64,000 bases of DNA. It comes from Hybos culiciformis (lineage: Eukaryota > Arthropoda > Insecta > Diptera > Hybotidae). Location: assembly GCA_964007475.1 (NCBI GenBank), contig OZ023273.1, forward strand, positions 138,295,308-138,359,307, in the 5' to 3' direction. Position 1 is the stretch's first letter; every line of letters begins with the position of its first letter. The translations under genes were made by a program, and so were the position numbers. Positions 13,501-26,186 of this stretch are shown piece after piece. A model generated the notes under the pieces. It ran no database searches and had not been told where the DNA came from. It saw nothing but the letters and a program-made list of their open reading frames with translations.

Positions 13501-16026
13501 AAATTTTGTTATGTTGCAGACATTTCAACATTTTAACATTTTAACATTATATTTATTACTTTAAATTGTATAAAACTACACTTATCACTGACAAAAATTA
13601 TAAAAATGTTGTCTAACCAAAACTAAATTTCTTTATCAAGACCATATTTGTAAAGTGACTGACTCGACTAAAAGTACGTATAATAATCTAAATCTATTAA
13701 ATTTTAAATACCATTCATATGAACATGAAAATTTTGCATTGCAATATTTTTATGGTCTTTTGATTTAATCAAAAAAAATTCTGAAAATGTTAGCAGCATA
13801 ATTACTTGCATTTAATGTGCTTAAAAACAAAAATTTATATGAATTGAATTTTGCAATATTTATCTTTATAAGGAGCAAAATGAAGTCATCATGTATCAGT
13901 TGAGGCCAGTTCTTGGGTAAATTCAAAGTTTTCACTTTTTGATGTACTTTTATATATACACTTTATGACTTTAGAATTCAAAATGTCACGAATCGACGAT
14001 TGAGATGGTAAAACAATTTAATGATGCACTTTCACTTAGTTTCAGTATAATAAATCTTACAATAATAACAAAGTCGAAGGAAACTGAAGAATGTAAACTC
14101 ATATATTCTTTAGATTTTAGGCATATGATACAAATAAAACTTGAGAATTCGAAAAATTTATTTAACAATTACGTTCATGAATTATTTCTAAAAATCATTA
14201 CATCAAATATGATAGATGCTGAATAATTTAATGACTATTTCCTACAAAATATTTTCAGATCTCTTTTGGATTTATTAGTTTAATAAAGTTGTTTTAAAAA
14301 AAAAAAAAAAAATTCTCAAAATAAATTAATGAAATCGTTAAAGTTGTTTTTTTTTTGTTCTACTTAGATTTTCAGTCTTGAAATTTTAAAAGTCTTACTT
14401 TAAAAGTTTTTTTTTTGTTTCAAATAAATTTTGTAGTTAACTTAAATATATTTTTAAAATAAAAATTAAATGATTTTTCATGTTTATTCAACTTATTTCT
14501 AGGATTTATATAAGTTTAATTATAAGTTAAAATATCTATGGAATTATCCCAGTTTAAAAATGGTTTAAGAGAATACTTAAAAAGTTAATAGAGCTAAATT
14601 AACCATGATTGTTTGTGGAAAATGTTGTCTAAAGACAAAATTTCAGAAAGATAAATTTTCTAATAAAGATTTTTCTTTTTTAAACTTCTTCAAGTTCAAG
14701 AGAAAAGTCCAAATTTTTACAATAAACTTTTTCAATTTTGGATGTTTCTGTTTTTGTCATACTAATCAGTTATACAAAAAATAAAAATAATCACTGCTGC
14801 GTGATAAATTATTTTTCAGTTAATTAATTTATGTTTTATGATAATGATTTTAGCATAATTTTAACGTAATTTAAATATATAGGTACCTTTTCTATTTTAT
14901 GTACACTTACTACCTGGCTATAATTATCTTGCCTATAAATAAATTGGTTATATATCTAAGTGTAATTGATTTGTTGTTTAGTTGAATAAAAACACATTTC
15001 TTGAGAAGAATTGGAATGGAAAGATAAAGGAAATATTTTTTTTTAAAAATAGATTATTTTAATTTGATAAATAAAATGAAATTTATTTTTAAGAATCTCC
15101 TCTTAAATGTATATTTTTAATTTTCAATTTATTTATTTATTTTTAATTTTTTATGTACATAGTAGATAATTTAAAATTTCTAAAGATTCTTAATCTATTT
15201 AAGGGACCAGGGTAAATTTAACTTCGAATTGATAAGAAGTTTGAGATGTCTATTCACATAATTTTTTTTTTAAGATTATCTATTTATTATTTTTTAATCG
15301 TTTGATTTTTCATCGAACTTTAAAATCGAGAAACCAATAATAATTTGTTAAGTTAAATTTTCTGTTTGCCTTTAAACAACTGTTAAAAAATTTCAGTTTC
15401 ACACCAGCTTGTAAACTTTTAGTTCATTCATATATCAGTCTCATGGACAAAAAAAAAATTACCTAAAACTGTAAAGGTAAAATTTTTTTCTATTAACAAT
15501 TAAAATTGAATTATGCTACATAAGTTCATTGCACTTTTCGATATAGATACCTAAAGTGTAACATAAAATTATTGAACAAATATTGAGAAATTCTTATAGT
15601 TAGTTTTTATCTAATTTTTATTTTTTTTTAAGAACTTCCGAGACTAAATATTTTTGTAGAAAAATAACATAAAATTACGAAATTAAAGTAAACTGATTTA
15701 TTAATTAATTTTACTTTTATTTTTTCTTTTATTTATGATTTTTATTTATTCAAGAAATCCAAGAACAGAATATAGTTCTTTCGAAGTTTAAATATAACAA
15801 ACTGATCCTTCAACTGTTATTTTAAAAATTACCAACACTTCTTTTTGTTAATTTTTAATAATATGATTTCTGTTAACATCCAAATTGATTATGAATTTAT
15901 GAATATTTTGAATTTAACAGTCTGTACAAAACACTAACATTCGTTATTGAGTTTTTAGAACTTACCTGATGAAAATGTTAAAGTGATGAGGAATAATATT
16001 CCAAAAATTAAACCGTTTTTGAACAT
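2123..16026 (-). CDS. Ly6/quiver (sleepless)-type small secreted cysteine-rich protein, 3' end not located
   Basis: Two exons join in frame: 16026-15966 (61 nt) and 2323-2123 (201 nt). The first encodes a 23-residue signal peptide, MFKNGLIFGILFLITLTFSS plus VNA across the splice, with a predicted cut after VNA. The second opens the mature chain ILRCWRCNSDASNSDCKDPF and carries five cysteines: C-W-R-C, one before KDPFD, one in NCTY and one in VCKK. The CxxC start followed by C-x-DPFD is typical of the insect quiver/sleepless branch of the Ly6/uPAR fold. These are secreted, often GPI-anchored proteins that modulate channels or junctions. Exon 2 ends in phase 1, so the chain must continue. The expected closing Asp-x-Cys-Asn and GPI tail were not found with confidence. 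A phase-compatible candidate (1903-1740) has only two cysteines. The intron is about 13.6 kb. Confidence 0.82.
4494..4546. repeat. (TA)n microsatellite
   Basis: About 26 uninterrupted TA units lie inside the long intron of the Ly6-like gene. Confidence 0.95.
11700..11960. other. Less AT-rich patch with interrupted reading frame
   Basis: About 260 bases stand out from the intron by composition. One plus-strand frame is open for two stretches either side of single stop codons, including CPGKRISVKKFQIIERFYVD and a later RFVRCNKTGLRPTKVYYL. No protein family is recognised. It may be a decayed coding fragment or part of a mobile element, but coding origin is not established. Confidence 0.25.
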
Positions 16027-18654
16027 ATTAACAATTAAAAATTTATAGAATTTAGGTATTTTAAATTTTCTCCTTTTTTAATATTAGTAATTTCGAATCT
16101 ATCGTTTTTTTTTTTGAAAAGTAATAATGTTAAATAAAAGGCACTTAATAAAATTTAAAATAATATGAAGTTATTTATTTTTGATATCCAAAAAGAGAAC
16201 GTTTTGAATGTCTCGACGATCTAACAATGACTGAAAACTTTTTAATGTTTAAAAATTAAAAAAAAATATGACGAAAAAGTAAATTATTTTGTTGACTGTG
16301 CCAGTAAAACTCAAATAATAAGAAAATTGAGTGTTTTTATTTTATGCTATTTAATGTTTACTCTTAATTTGGGTACAATGTTAAAATTCTTTTTTTTTTT
16401 GTAACAAAAAGTTATAAATGAGAAAATGTTATTTTGAAATTAAGTAACAATACTCCGTAGTATAAAATTTTATGTTTTCATATTTCATAAAATAATATGT
16501 TTGTTTTGATTGTTCCACTCTGTGAGCATGTTGACAGTTTTTTTTTTTTCTTTTCTTTCCTACTGGATAATGATAATAATTGTAGTGTCCTATACGTTTG
16601 TCATATATTATGATGTTGAGTTTGAATTTTTGAATTGATTACAAAATTAAATATACAAGTATCTAATGAGACCTACTAAATTTAATTCAAATATATCTAA
16701 GGTAATTTTTTTTTATTATTGCAAACATAATTTCAGACCTTTTATGATAAGTATATCATTTATATATCACTGAAAAATCAGTCCCTCCCATATAAAGTAT
16801 ACATTCTGTACAAAGGAAAGCAATTTTTTCTGATTAATTCATACAATCATACATCGTATGTATAAATATTTTAACCTAAATTATGAAAATTAAAACGAAC
16901 AATTCGTACTTTAAATTCATTTGCACTGTTCACTGTTCAATATGAAATTTTTTCGTTTTGTTTGTTGGGAAATTTTGTTATATTAAATACTTACTCTTTT
17001 ATTTGAGAAGTATCAAAATAAAACATATACATACCTAAATTTTTTTTTTCTTGTATTTTACAGAATGTAGATAAATATAACTAAAATCTCTTTTATATTA
17101 TCTCAATTTGAGTTTTTTTTTCACTTTCTTAACACTCAAAAATGAAATTATAGTGGTTGGAAAAAATATTTGAAAAACATTATTATAATTTTTGATGACA
17201 GATAAAATGATTTAAAACGATTTGTAAGAGAAAGCTTTGAAATCAATAAATATAGTTCACAGTGCTAATGGTTCAAAAATATGCTAATTTAGACTAGTTG
17301 TTTGACGCTTGTTTTTTTAGTTCTTCCATACATAGTGTCAGTTTCTAGGCTATTATATATATAGTTGTTATTAGCAAAAAAAAATTTTATAGTTCTGAAA
17401 CAAAAAATTTGTTAAATTTATTATAGACAAATAATAATCTCAATCTTTAAAAAAATTGTTGTCGCAAATATGTAGTTAAAATTTAAAAAATATTTTTATT
17501 ATGGGATAGTTCTTAAAGTTATTTTTGAAGAAATGCTTCGTACGACTCTTTTATTTATAAAGGTCAAAAAGTCAATGTTCCGTTGCAAAAGTACATAATT
17601 TAGGGTTCTATTTTTTGTATTATATTATGTATAACAAAGTTGCAACAAATCAGTTTTAAATATAATGCTTAATAATGTGTAGTAAAAAACAATTTTTTTT
17701 GTACTCTCTTCTTTAAAGTTTAATGATAAATACATGCTTAAATAATTTTAGTTTTTTTTAGTGCAAGTTTTAAATTTGAATGAGAAGCTTGATATTATTT
17801 TTTATAAAAATTGTTTTGTATTTTTACAAAAATAAATATTCTCAAATTTCTAACATTCTTTTAACATTTAAATAGTGTTAGTTAACAATAATATCAATTA
17901 TTTTAAAAACCAGTAAGAAGGTACGACATATAAAAGGTAAAAATTTTAAATTTTGATTAATTAAAATTATTATTTAATCTTTTTTCTTTAATTTTTACGC
18001 AATTTCACGCTAATTTCAAATTCTGGGTTACACTATTGTCAGAGTGTTTCGTTCTTTGGCGTTCTGCAGAAAACACATAAGCGGAATGGTTAAATTTATT
18101 TTAGTCTTGAATTTCTGAATAATAATTAATGCTTTTTTCAAATAATTAGATAATTTAATAGCTATTGATAAATTTCTAACCTTTTTTTTTGTTATTCGTT
18201 TTATTTGATTAATGTTGTCCAAAGATAGAATAGCCTTAAAGTATTTTGATAACAAACGAGAACAAAAGATACTGATATAATGTGCTTGGTAAAATAGTAA
18301 AAAAAAATTCCTTAATTTTTTTACCTGGATGTAACTGCTGCACATTCTAGAAACCAAAAATTATTTGTTTATTAGCACAACACATTATTGATCAAAAAAC
18401 TTTTTTTTCGAACTGACTGGTATGATTGAGTCTCTTCAGTAACTTAACTGAAGTGCTTATATAAATAAGTATACATTTAAAAATTATTACAACAAATACT
18501 GTTATCTGTAAAAAATTGTCTCTGAATAAAATTTTATTGATAAGCTTTCAAGAAACACATTTATAATTTTGTTCCCCATTTTTTAGTCTTTTGTCAGCAG
18601 CTTCTTAAACGAAATCGTGAACTAAATTACAACATAAGATCAAAGTCAACTACT
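16027..18654. other. AT-rich intergenic region upstream of the Ly6-like and first GRHPR genes
   Basis: Divergent upstream region shared by the minus-strand Ly6-like gene and the plus-strand GRHPR array. Two small minus-strand exon-like pieces with sound splice signals lie at 18346-18325 and from 18063 downward. They could be 5' untranslated exons of the Ly6-like gene, or a tiny separate transcript ending NAKERNTLTIV-stop. Nothing else is recognisable. Confidence 0.3.
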
Positions 18655-20032
18655 ATGGCGACAGGAGAGCTTGAAAATATTAAACCAATAGTTTTAGTTA
18701 CACATTGTGGAGTACCAAAAGTTGGAATAGATTTGCTTAGATCAAAATGTGAAATTAGAATGGTAGAAAGTATGCCTCCAAAAAGGGAGGAAATTTTAGA
18801 AAAATCTAAAGGTGTCGATGCAATTTTATGGGGTTTTCATGACAAATTGAATGCAGAAGTGTTAGATGTTGCAGGCCCACAACTAAAAGTTATTTCAACA
18901 ATGTCAGCCGGAATAGATTTTGTGGATATTGAAGAATTGAAGGCTCGTGGTATACTATTAGGACACACTCCACAAGTTCTAGATGATGCAGTTGCTGATA
19001 TGGCAATTGGTTTACTTATTGGAGCATCTCGTAGATTTCGTGAGGCTCGTGTTTGTATGGAAGCGTAAGTAATTTCAGGTTTTTTGTACATTAGGATAAT
19101 TCATTTAATAAACAAATTCATTTATTTAAAGAGGTGAGTGGGATACTGTAAATCCAATCCAATGGTTACTAGGCTATGACCTTCGAGATGCAACTGTAGG
19201 ATTTTTTGGTTTTGGGGGAATAGCACAAAAAATTGCCAAACGGCTAACAGGATTTGATGTTGGAAAATTTATTTACTGTACTCGAAATAGATCCTTGAAG
19301 GAATCTGTTTTTAAAGCCAAACACGTTGGATTTGATGAATTATGTATGGAAAGTGATATCATTATTGTTGCTTGCCCTCTCAGTAATGAAACAAGAAATA
19401 AATTTGACGCAAACGCATTTGATAAAATGAAAAGCAATTGTATTTTTATAAATGTTGCCAGGGGTTGTAAGTTTATGCTTAAAATTTGAAAATTTATTGA
19501 TTAAAAGTATATAAAAAATTTACTTTTAGTAATTGTTGATCAATGTGCATTGTATAAAGCCTTAATTACTAATAAAATTTTTGCGGCTGGTCTAGATGTT
19601 ATGCATCCAGAACCATTGCCTAAAACTAATCCTTTGTTAAAATTACCGAATTGCTGTAAGTAAAACATAAACATTATTGAAATTAACATAAACGAAAATT
19701 TTTATGATTAAATATTGTTACATTATTGTGAACTAGTTTCAAAAATAAAAATTGAAGGTATTTAAAATGTAAAAATATTACTTAATTATACAAAATTTTG
19801 AGACCAATGAAACTGTTTAATGGTACGATTTACACCAGCAGATTTTAAAGTCTAAGACTAATATAAAATGAGCTAACATAACTTTTAACTTTATTTTTAA
19901 ATGTCTTTTTTAGTTCTAACTCCTCATCTGGGCTCTGCAACTAAGAGAACTAGAGATGAAATGTCAATATTAGCGGCAAATAATATTTTGAGAGCTTTGC
20001 AAGGAAAACCAATGTTAGCTCCAGCTTTTTGA
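18655..20032 (+). CDS. Glyoxylate/hydroxypyruvate reductase-like D-2-hydroxyacid dehydrogenase, copy 1
   Basis: Four exons: 18655-19064, 19132-19466, 19530-19655, 19914-20032; 329 residues, matching the usual GRHPR length of about 328. The enzyme family reduces glyoxylate and hydroxypyruvate with NAD(P)H in the cytosol. An N-terminal catalytic half carries the substrate-loop motif STMSAGID. A Rossmann half follows with GFGGIA at residues 163-168, where the last glycine of the usual GxGxxG is alanine. The catalytic triad is in place: Arg247 in NVARG, Glu276 in HPEPLP and His295 in TPHLGS. The bases following the dinucleotide-binding strand encode CTRNRS, whose arginines suit NADPH. Introns are in phases 2, 1 and 1. 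An AATAAA lies near 20161. This is the first of three head-to-tail copies. The start is the first ATG of the open exon and aligns with the other two copies. Confidence 0.93.
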
Positions 20033-20999
20033 AATATATAAAAAAAAATTAATTTTATTTATAAAATACCTTCTTTTATTTATTTTGTTATAAGTATTAA
20101 TTTAATTATTAAATTGTTTCGCATAACATTAAAAATATAGATATGTACTTACTGACATATAAATAAAATAAATTTCACAAAATTTTGAAAATATGATGAA
20201 TAATAAATTAATTCAATGAGTACAGTCGAATGCAATTTGAAGATCTCAATTTTGAAATCAAAAGTTATTTCCGGCTTTTCGTGAAACAAAATAAAAAAAT
20301 AAATTAATTTTTTTATATTTTCAATAAATTAATTGCCGCCTATTTAGAGATACGAAACACCGAAGCGAATTCAATAGATATTTACCGGCAGTAATTTAAA
20401 AATTATTTCAAATATTTGTTTGTACAAACTTTGCCATTAACAATAAGGATTTTTAAGGTGCTAAAATAATCTATTTAGTAAAATTTTTGATTTGATTTTT
20501 AGATAACTTGTTTGAGTAGATTTTTTGTTTTTTGTCAGCGAAAATAAGTTTGTTTTGCATATATATTATTCTTTAATGGTAAAATAATAACTCGAGAATA
20601 CTAAACGCCCATATTACTACACGGACATTTTCAATAGGTGATGTCCGTTTTTTTATTTTAAATTATTTAAAATCGTATTAAATAGTACTCTATTGCAGTA
20701 TGATAAATCTATTCAATAAATTTGAGCCGCTGGGACTATTGCACACTTCTTCAAAAACTAGTCTTTGTTTATGGTTACCTTCTTATAAAAGTCTATGTAG
20801 TATTTTTATTGTTATCTACAGAAGTTCTTTTTTTCAAAAATAATCAAGCATTTAAGAAATTAATAATTATTTTCTAAATTTAATTTTCTATTCTAGATTT
20901 GTCAAAAAAAATTTAAATCAGTAATTTTTTTTACTGAGTCAAGCATTTTAAATCACCACGAAATAATTTTGACCTTTTTAGTGCATAAAGTCAGATGCT
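20033..20999. other. Spacer between GRHPR copies 1 and 2
   Basis: AT-rich intergenic DNA holding the polyadenylation region of copy 1 and presumably the promoter of copy 2. A short less AT-rich patch near 20600-20650 carries a small inverted pair around CGGACATTTTC...GATGTCCG. No gene is seen. Confidence 0.5.
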
Positions 21000-23080
21000 A
21001 TGGAAGATAGTAGGGACTCGAAAGAAATTGAAAAAACTAAACCAACAGTGTTAGTGACTCATTCAGGAGTGCCAATAGCTGGAATTAATTTGCTAAGGTC
21101 AAGATGTGAAGTTATAATAGTAGAAAGTATACCTCCAAAACGAGAGGAAATTTTAGAAAAATGTAGAGGAGTGGATGCAATTTTATGGGGTGACGCTATG
21201 ACATTAAATACAGAAATATTAGATGCAGCGGGACCAAACCTCAAAGCTATTTCAACTTTGTCAGTTGGGACAGATTTTGTCGTTTGTGTTGACGAATTAA
21301 AAGCTCGTGGTATATTTTTAGGTAATACACCGCAGGTAACAAATGAAGCTGGTGCTACTATTGCAACTGGTTTACTTATTGCGGCAGCACGTAGGTTTCG
21401 TGAGGCTCGTATGAACATGGAAGCGTAAGTTAAGTATGATTTTCTGAACTTTAAGTTTCTACAAAAAGATAATACAGGATACTTAATTAATGACATTAAT
21501 CAATGCATTTATTTTAAGAGGTGAGTGGGAAACAATAAATCCAAATGAATGGCTGTTGGGCTACGACATTCGAGGGGCAACAGTTGGATTTTTGGGATTT
21601 GGAGAACTAGGACAAACTATCGCAAAACGATTATCAGGCTTTGATGTTGGAAAATTGATTTACTGTACTCGACGTAAATCCTTGATGGAATCTGATTTTA
21701 AAGCTCAACACGTTGGATTTGATGAGCTGTGTGAAGAAAGTGATGTCATTTTTGTAGCTTGCCCACTTACATCTGAAACTGAACATAAGTTTAACGCAAG
21801 CGCATTTAACAAAATGAAAAGCAATTGTATTTTTGTCAATATTGCCAGGAGTTGTAAGCTTAAAATCTATTTATTTTAACAATTGTTATAAGTAATAATT
21901 TTTTTTTTTTATTAGTAATAGTAGATCAAAATGCTTTAGTTGAAGCCCTAAAGGCACGTAAAATATTTGCGGCTGGGCTAGATGTTGTGTATCCAGAACC
22001 TCTGCCTAGAACTAACCCTTTGATGCGATTACGAAACTGCTGTAAGTAAATTATAGTATAAATAATTAATCTAAAATTATAATATATAATAAGGTATCGC
22101 ATAATTTAACTATAAAGTCTTTAAAATTATGCATATCTTATACATCGATTATAGCTACCACCGCAAAGCAATTAAAAGCTACCGTAAAAACCGATTTTCT
22201 GCGTTATTTCTTAATTAATTTTAATAAAATTTATAAAAAACGCAAGATATTAATTTTATTGATTTTTGGTAAAAAGAATTTCTTAAAATTATTTCATAAT
22301 TAATTAAAAAACTGATTTTTTTTTTTTTTGCGATGTAGTCAATTCTTTCAGGAGCAAAAATAAAAATAAATTCAGTTTTCTAATTAATTATGAAATAATT
22401 TTAAGAAATTCTTTTTACCAAAAATCAATAAAATTAATATCTTGCGTTTTTCATAAATTTTATTAAAATTAATTAAGGAATAACGCAGAAAATCTGTTTT
22501 TACGGTAGCTTTTAATTGCTTTCCGGCGGTAACTATATGATCGATTAATCATGATATTGCAACACTAATTTAATAAAAAAAAACGAAATAAACTGAAAAT
22601 AAACCAACATTATGTATTTAATTCGCAAAATATTTTTAGAAATGCATTATTAAAAAATTAAAATGAACCTGCTTATTGAAACTAAATTACACTTCAATTT
22701 ATGTTACATAATTAGGAACAAACCAAATATTTTCGAACTTCATAGTTCACAAAAAATATATAAATAAAGTTTCCCTTTGAGTTAGGTAAGATAGGACCAT
22801 GTTGTATGCGGATTGTAAATTGTTACACTGTTGGTTATTCAATTCTTCTGTTTATTAAATTTTATTGACACAAAGTGAATTTAAATATTCAATTATTTTA
22901 AAATTTCAATTTTAATATTTAAACTATTTCAGTTTATATAAAACATTTTATTCTTTGCCAGTTCTTACTCCTCATTTGGGAAATGCAACCAGAAGAACCA
23001 GAGATGATATGTCAATTGTGGCGGCTCATAATATTCTAAGAGCTTTGGATGGAGAACCAGTTTTTGCATCTGCATATTGA
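21000..23080 (+). CDS. Glyoxylate/hydroxypyruvate reductase-like D-2-hydroxyacid dehydrogenase, copy 2
   Basis: Four exons: 21000-21424, 21519-21853, 21916-22041, 22962-23080; 334 residues with the same splice positions and phases (2,1,1) as its neighbours. The nucleotide-binding motif is the canonical GFGELG. Catalytic Arg252, Glu281 (YPEPLP) and His300 (TPHLGN) are present. Two sites differ from copies 1 and 3: the residue after the catalytic arginine is Ser instead of Gly (IARS), and the substrate loop reads STLSVGTD. These may shift substrate preference but do not predict loss of activity. Intron 3 is unusually long (920 bp) because it holds a foldback mobile element. A polyadenylation signal lies near 23143. 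Function in glyoxylate or hydroxypyruvate reduction is inferred from the family. Confidence 0.92.
22152..22535. mobile_element. Foldback MITE in intron 3 of GRHPR copy 2, TA target site
   Basis: A 384-bp near-palindrome with arms of about 165 bp. The left end begins TAGCTACCACCGCAAAGCAA and the right end is its near-perfect reverse complement; both are flanked by TA. The arms stay matched through the AATTAATTATGAAATAATTT segment around a loop near 22330-22370. There is no coding capacity. A TA duplication suggests mobilisation by a Tc1/mariner-type transposase. Confidence 0.82.
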
Positions 23081-24076
23081 AATAAACATTCTTATTTTTA
23101 TTTATACATTAGTCATTTTTTATTATTAAATCAGAAAAAAATAATAAAATAAAAAAATCGGAGAGCCAAAGAGTGTACAATAAAAGCTTGTGTTTAGTTT
23201 ACTTGTTCTCAATTAATATTAATAAATTTACAAACGTTTTTTATCCGGGAAAAAAATCTTTGAAGACGAAAAGGGTCTATTGGGACAGCTAGTTATCTAT
23301 ATAAATAAGAATTAAATGCTGTTCGTTGGTAAGCGAATAAATTGAGAACGAAGGGACCGATTTGGCTAATTTTTTTTTAATTTTCATATTAATCCGAATC
23401 TAGGGAAAGAAAATTTGGAAAATTGGATAATTTGTGAAAAAATGAAAATATTTTTTTCTATGAGATTTTTGTACGAACTAAAGACCATAACTCTTATTAA
23501 TACAGACTAGTCTAAAACGTTCAAGCTATGGGTTCAACTAATTTTTATATAAATCAAAGTTTGATGTCCCGATAAAAAACGTTATTTTTCACAAAAATAT
23601 TACGATTTAGATTTAGAAATTCAAAGAATAGTACTTTGGAGTATAAATATTTGATATATTTTTTCTTTTTTCGAATTTAGTTCGAATTTGGGCTTTAGAT
23701 AACTAACTTTCTGACTGGGGGAGGGTGCTCAATAACCTGTTATGACACATAATGCCCATTTTTGTAACAGGGAGTTCGGATTATTTACTTATCAAATCCA
23801 ACTGAAAAATATGAATTGTTTTATTAAAAATTTAACTAAGTACTTGAAAAATCATATTGACCTCAATTTAGCTAGTCGCGTCACTGGCGTCACCTCACCA
23901 TAATAAACAAAAATAAAACCTAGTTTGATTAAACGCTACTTCATGCAAGTATCGTACTTTTTATTATCTTAAAAAAAATTCTCACATCAAAACACGTTTT
24001 TTTTAATCAATCAAAAAAGTTTAGAAAATAATTTTTTTTTTTATGAGTTGAGCATTTTAAAGCAGGAAGTAAGAAG
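23081..24076. other. Spacer between GRHPR copies 2 and 3
   Basis: Holds the polyadenylation region of copy 2. The stretch 23250-23900 is somewhat less AT-rich and looks like decayed transposable-element sequence, but no terminal repeats or protein match were recognised. Confidence 0.4.
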
Positions 24077-25335
24077 ATGGAAACTCGTGAGTCTAAAGAA
24101 TTAGAAAATACTAAACCTATAATTTTAGTTACTCATTATGGTGTTCCAAGAGCTGGACTAAATTTGCTGAAATCAAAATGTGTAATCAGAATGGTGGAAA
24201 GTTTACCCCCAAAACGACAGGAAATCATAGAAAAATGTCAAGGTGTCGATGCAATTTTTTGGGGTCATGGTGGTAAATTAAACTCGGAAGTGTTAGATGC
24301 TGCTGGTCCTCAGCTTAAAGTAATTTCAACAATGTCAGCGGGTGTAGATTTTGTTAGTATTGAAGAAGTAAAGGCACGTGGCGTTCTTTTAGGACACACG
24401 CCGAGGATTCCTGACGATGCGGTTGCTGATCTAGCAATAGGCCTGCTTATTGCAACAGCTCGAAGATTTCGTGAGGCTCGTATAAAAATGGAAACGTAAG
24501 TTATGTCTGTCTGAATATTAGGTGTACATTAATAAATAGATATATTTATTATAGATATGACTGGGGTACGTTAAATCCTATCCAATGGCTATTAGGCTGC
24601 CATATTCGAGGTACAACAGTTGGATTTTTTGGTTTTGGGGGAATAGCACAAGCTATTGCAAAACGGTTAATAGGATTTCATGTTGCAAAATTTATTTACT
24701 GTACTCGAAATAGATCCTTGAAGGAATCTGATTTTAAAGCCAAACACGTTGGATTTGATGAATTGTGTATGGAAAGTGATATCATTATTGTTGCTTGCCC
24801 TCTCAGTGATGAAACAAGACATAAATTTAACGGGAACGCATTCAATAAAATGAAAAGCAATTGTATTTTTATAAATATTTCCAGGGGTTGTAAGTTTGAA
24901 TTCCGTTTTTATGCTTGAAATTTATTGTTTTAGTTAAATAATATAAAAAATTTACTTTCAGTAATTGTTGATCAATGTGCATTGTACGAAGCATTAAAAT
25001 CACATAAAATTTTTGGAGCTGGTCTAGATGTTATGTATCCAGAACCATTGCCTAAAAATAATCCTTTGTTGCGATTACCAAACTGTTGTAAGCAACTCAT
25101 TATATTGTCTTAATTTCATAAAGAAAAACAATAAAATTACGTGTTTAAATCTTAAAATAAAATATTCATCACAGGAAAAACAACTATTTAAAATTATTAT
25201 TATTTTTCTTTTCCAGTTCTTACTCCTCATTTGGGTTCTTCAACTAAAAGAACCAGAGATGATATGTCAATAGTGGCGGCTCATAATATTCTAAGAGCTT
25301 TGGATGGAGAACCAATGTTTGCTTCTGGATATTGA
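24077..25335 (+). CDS. Glyoxylate/hydroxypyruvate reductase-like D-2-hydroxyacid dehydrogenase, copy 3
   Basis: Four exons: 24077-24495, 24555-24889, 24962-25087, 25217-25335; 332 residues, same splice phases as copies 1 and 2. The substrate loop is STMSAGVD, the nucleotide motif GFGGIA (final Gly replaced by Ala, as in copy 1). Catalytic Arg250 lies in ISRG, Glu279 in YPEPLP and His298 in TPHLGS. The second half of exon 2 is nearly identical at the DNA level to copy 1, whereas exon 4 is nearly identical to copy 2, so the gene is a mosaic. An AATAAA lies near 25444. The array ends here and IFT80 follows in the same direction. Confidence 0.93.
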
Positions 25336-26186
25336 GAAACAACAACGAATTTTTGTTTAATATTTATTCAATTTATTTTTTTTATTTGAGATTTTTTATT
25401 AATTTTTGTGAACATGTTAATCAAGTTAATCTTTTAATTAAATGTAAATAAACATATATATAATTATATAAACTCTATTGAAGTAAAATGGATAGGCGAC
25501 TTAAAGTCAAGTTACATAAAGTAAAGCGTAGGGGCCGCACGAACCAGTTAACATGTATGAATGTAATTATAACATCCTTACAGTTAGAAAATTCTACCAA
25601 TCCTAAAAATTCAAACAAGTATTAATAAATACCATTAACTTAGCTCTATGTTTAATAAGATGATATGTGGAGTTCGATAAAAAGAATAATTATCGGAGAA
25701 CAATAAATGAAAAACGTGTGTTCAGTTGAAAATATTAAAATGAATAGAAAATTTATTATACTATTATTTCCGTTATAAATATAAATAATAGTACATTTGA
25801 ACATTGCCATAATTATAAATATTTTTCAGTACATTATTTATTAAATTATAAAAGTACTAAATTGGGTTATTACTTTTAATGTTCAAGAGTATTCTCTTCT
25901 AATCAGAATTTCAATTCTAACTTCTGGATACAGATATTTTTGTTTATAGCAACCTCAAATTCTCAATATGTATTGGTAAAGCAAGTTATATTATTCAATG
26001 TTATGTTAAACGAATCTTAAATATGTAAAAGAAAATTAAATATAAAGGATATAATCACTGTTACTTAGTTACCAGAAATGTAACCAAAACAAAGAAGCAA
26101 AGAAAAAAACTATTTTCAACTTGTCAAAAAAAAAAGAAGAAGCAAATATGAATATAAATTGATAAAAAATAGTTTTTAATATTAAA
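25336..26186. other. Intergenic region between GRHPR copy 3 and IFT80
   Basis: AT-rich with no open frame of note. It contains the 3' flank of copy 3 and the presumptive IFT80 promoter. Confidence 0.5.

Larger units (their letters stand above)
2324..15965. other. Very long AT-rich intron without recognisable genes
   Basis: This stretch lies between the two recognised exons of the Ly6-like gene. It is dominated by poly-A/T and short AT words, with no open frame longer than chance and no recognisable domain. The exceptions I saw are a (TA)n tract near 4494-4546 and a less AT-rich patch near 11700-11960, listed separately. Confidence 0.6.

Noticed and set aside
21059..21496. A minus-strand gene opposite GRHPR copy 2 exon 1
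   Set aside because: It is the antisense shadow of a well-supported exon; a similar shadow occurs opposite copy 1.
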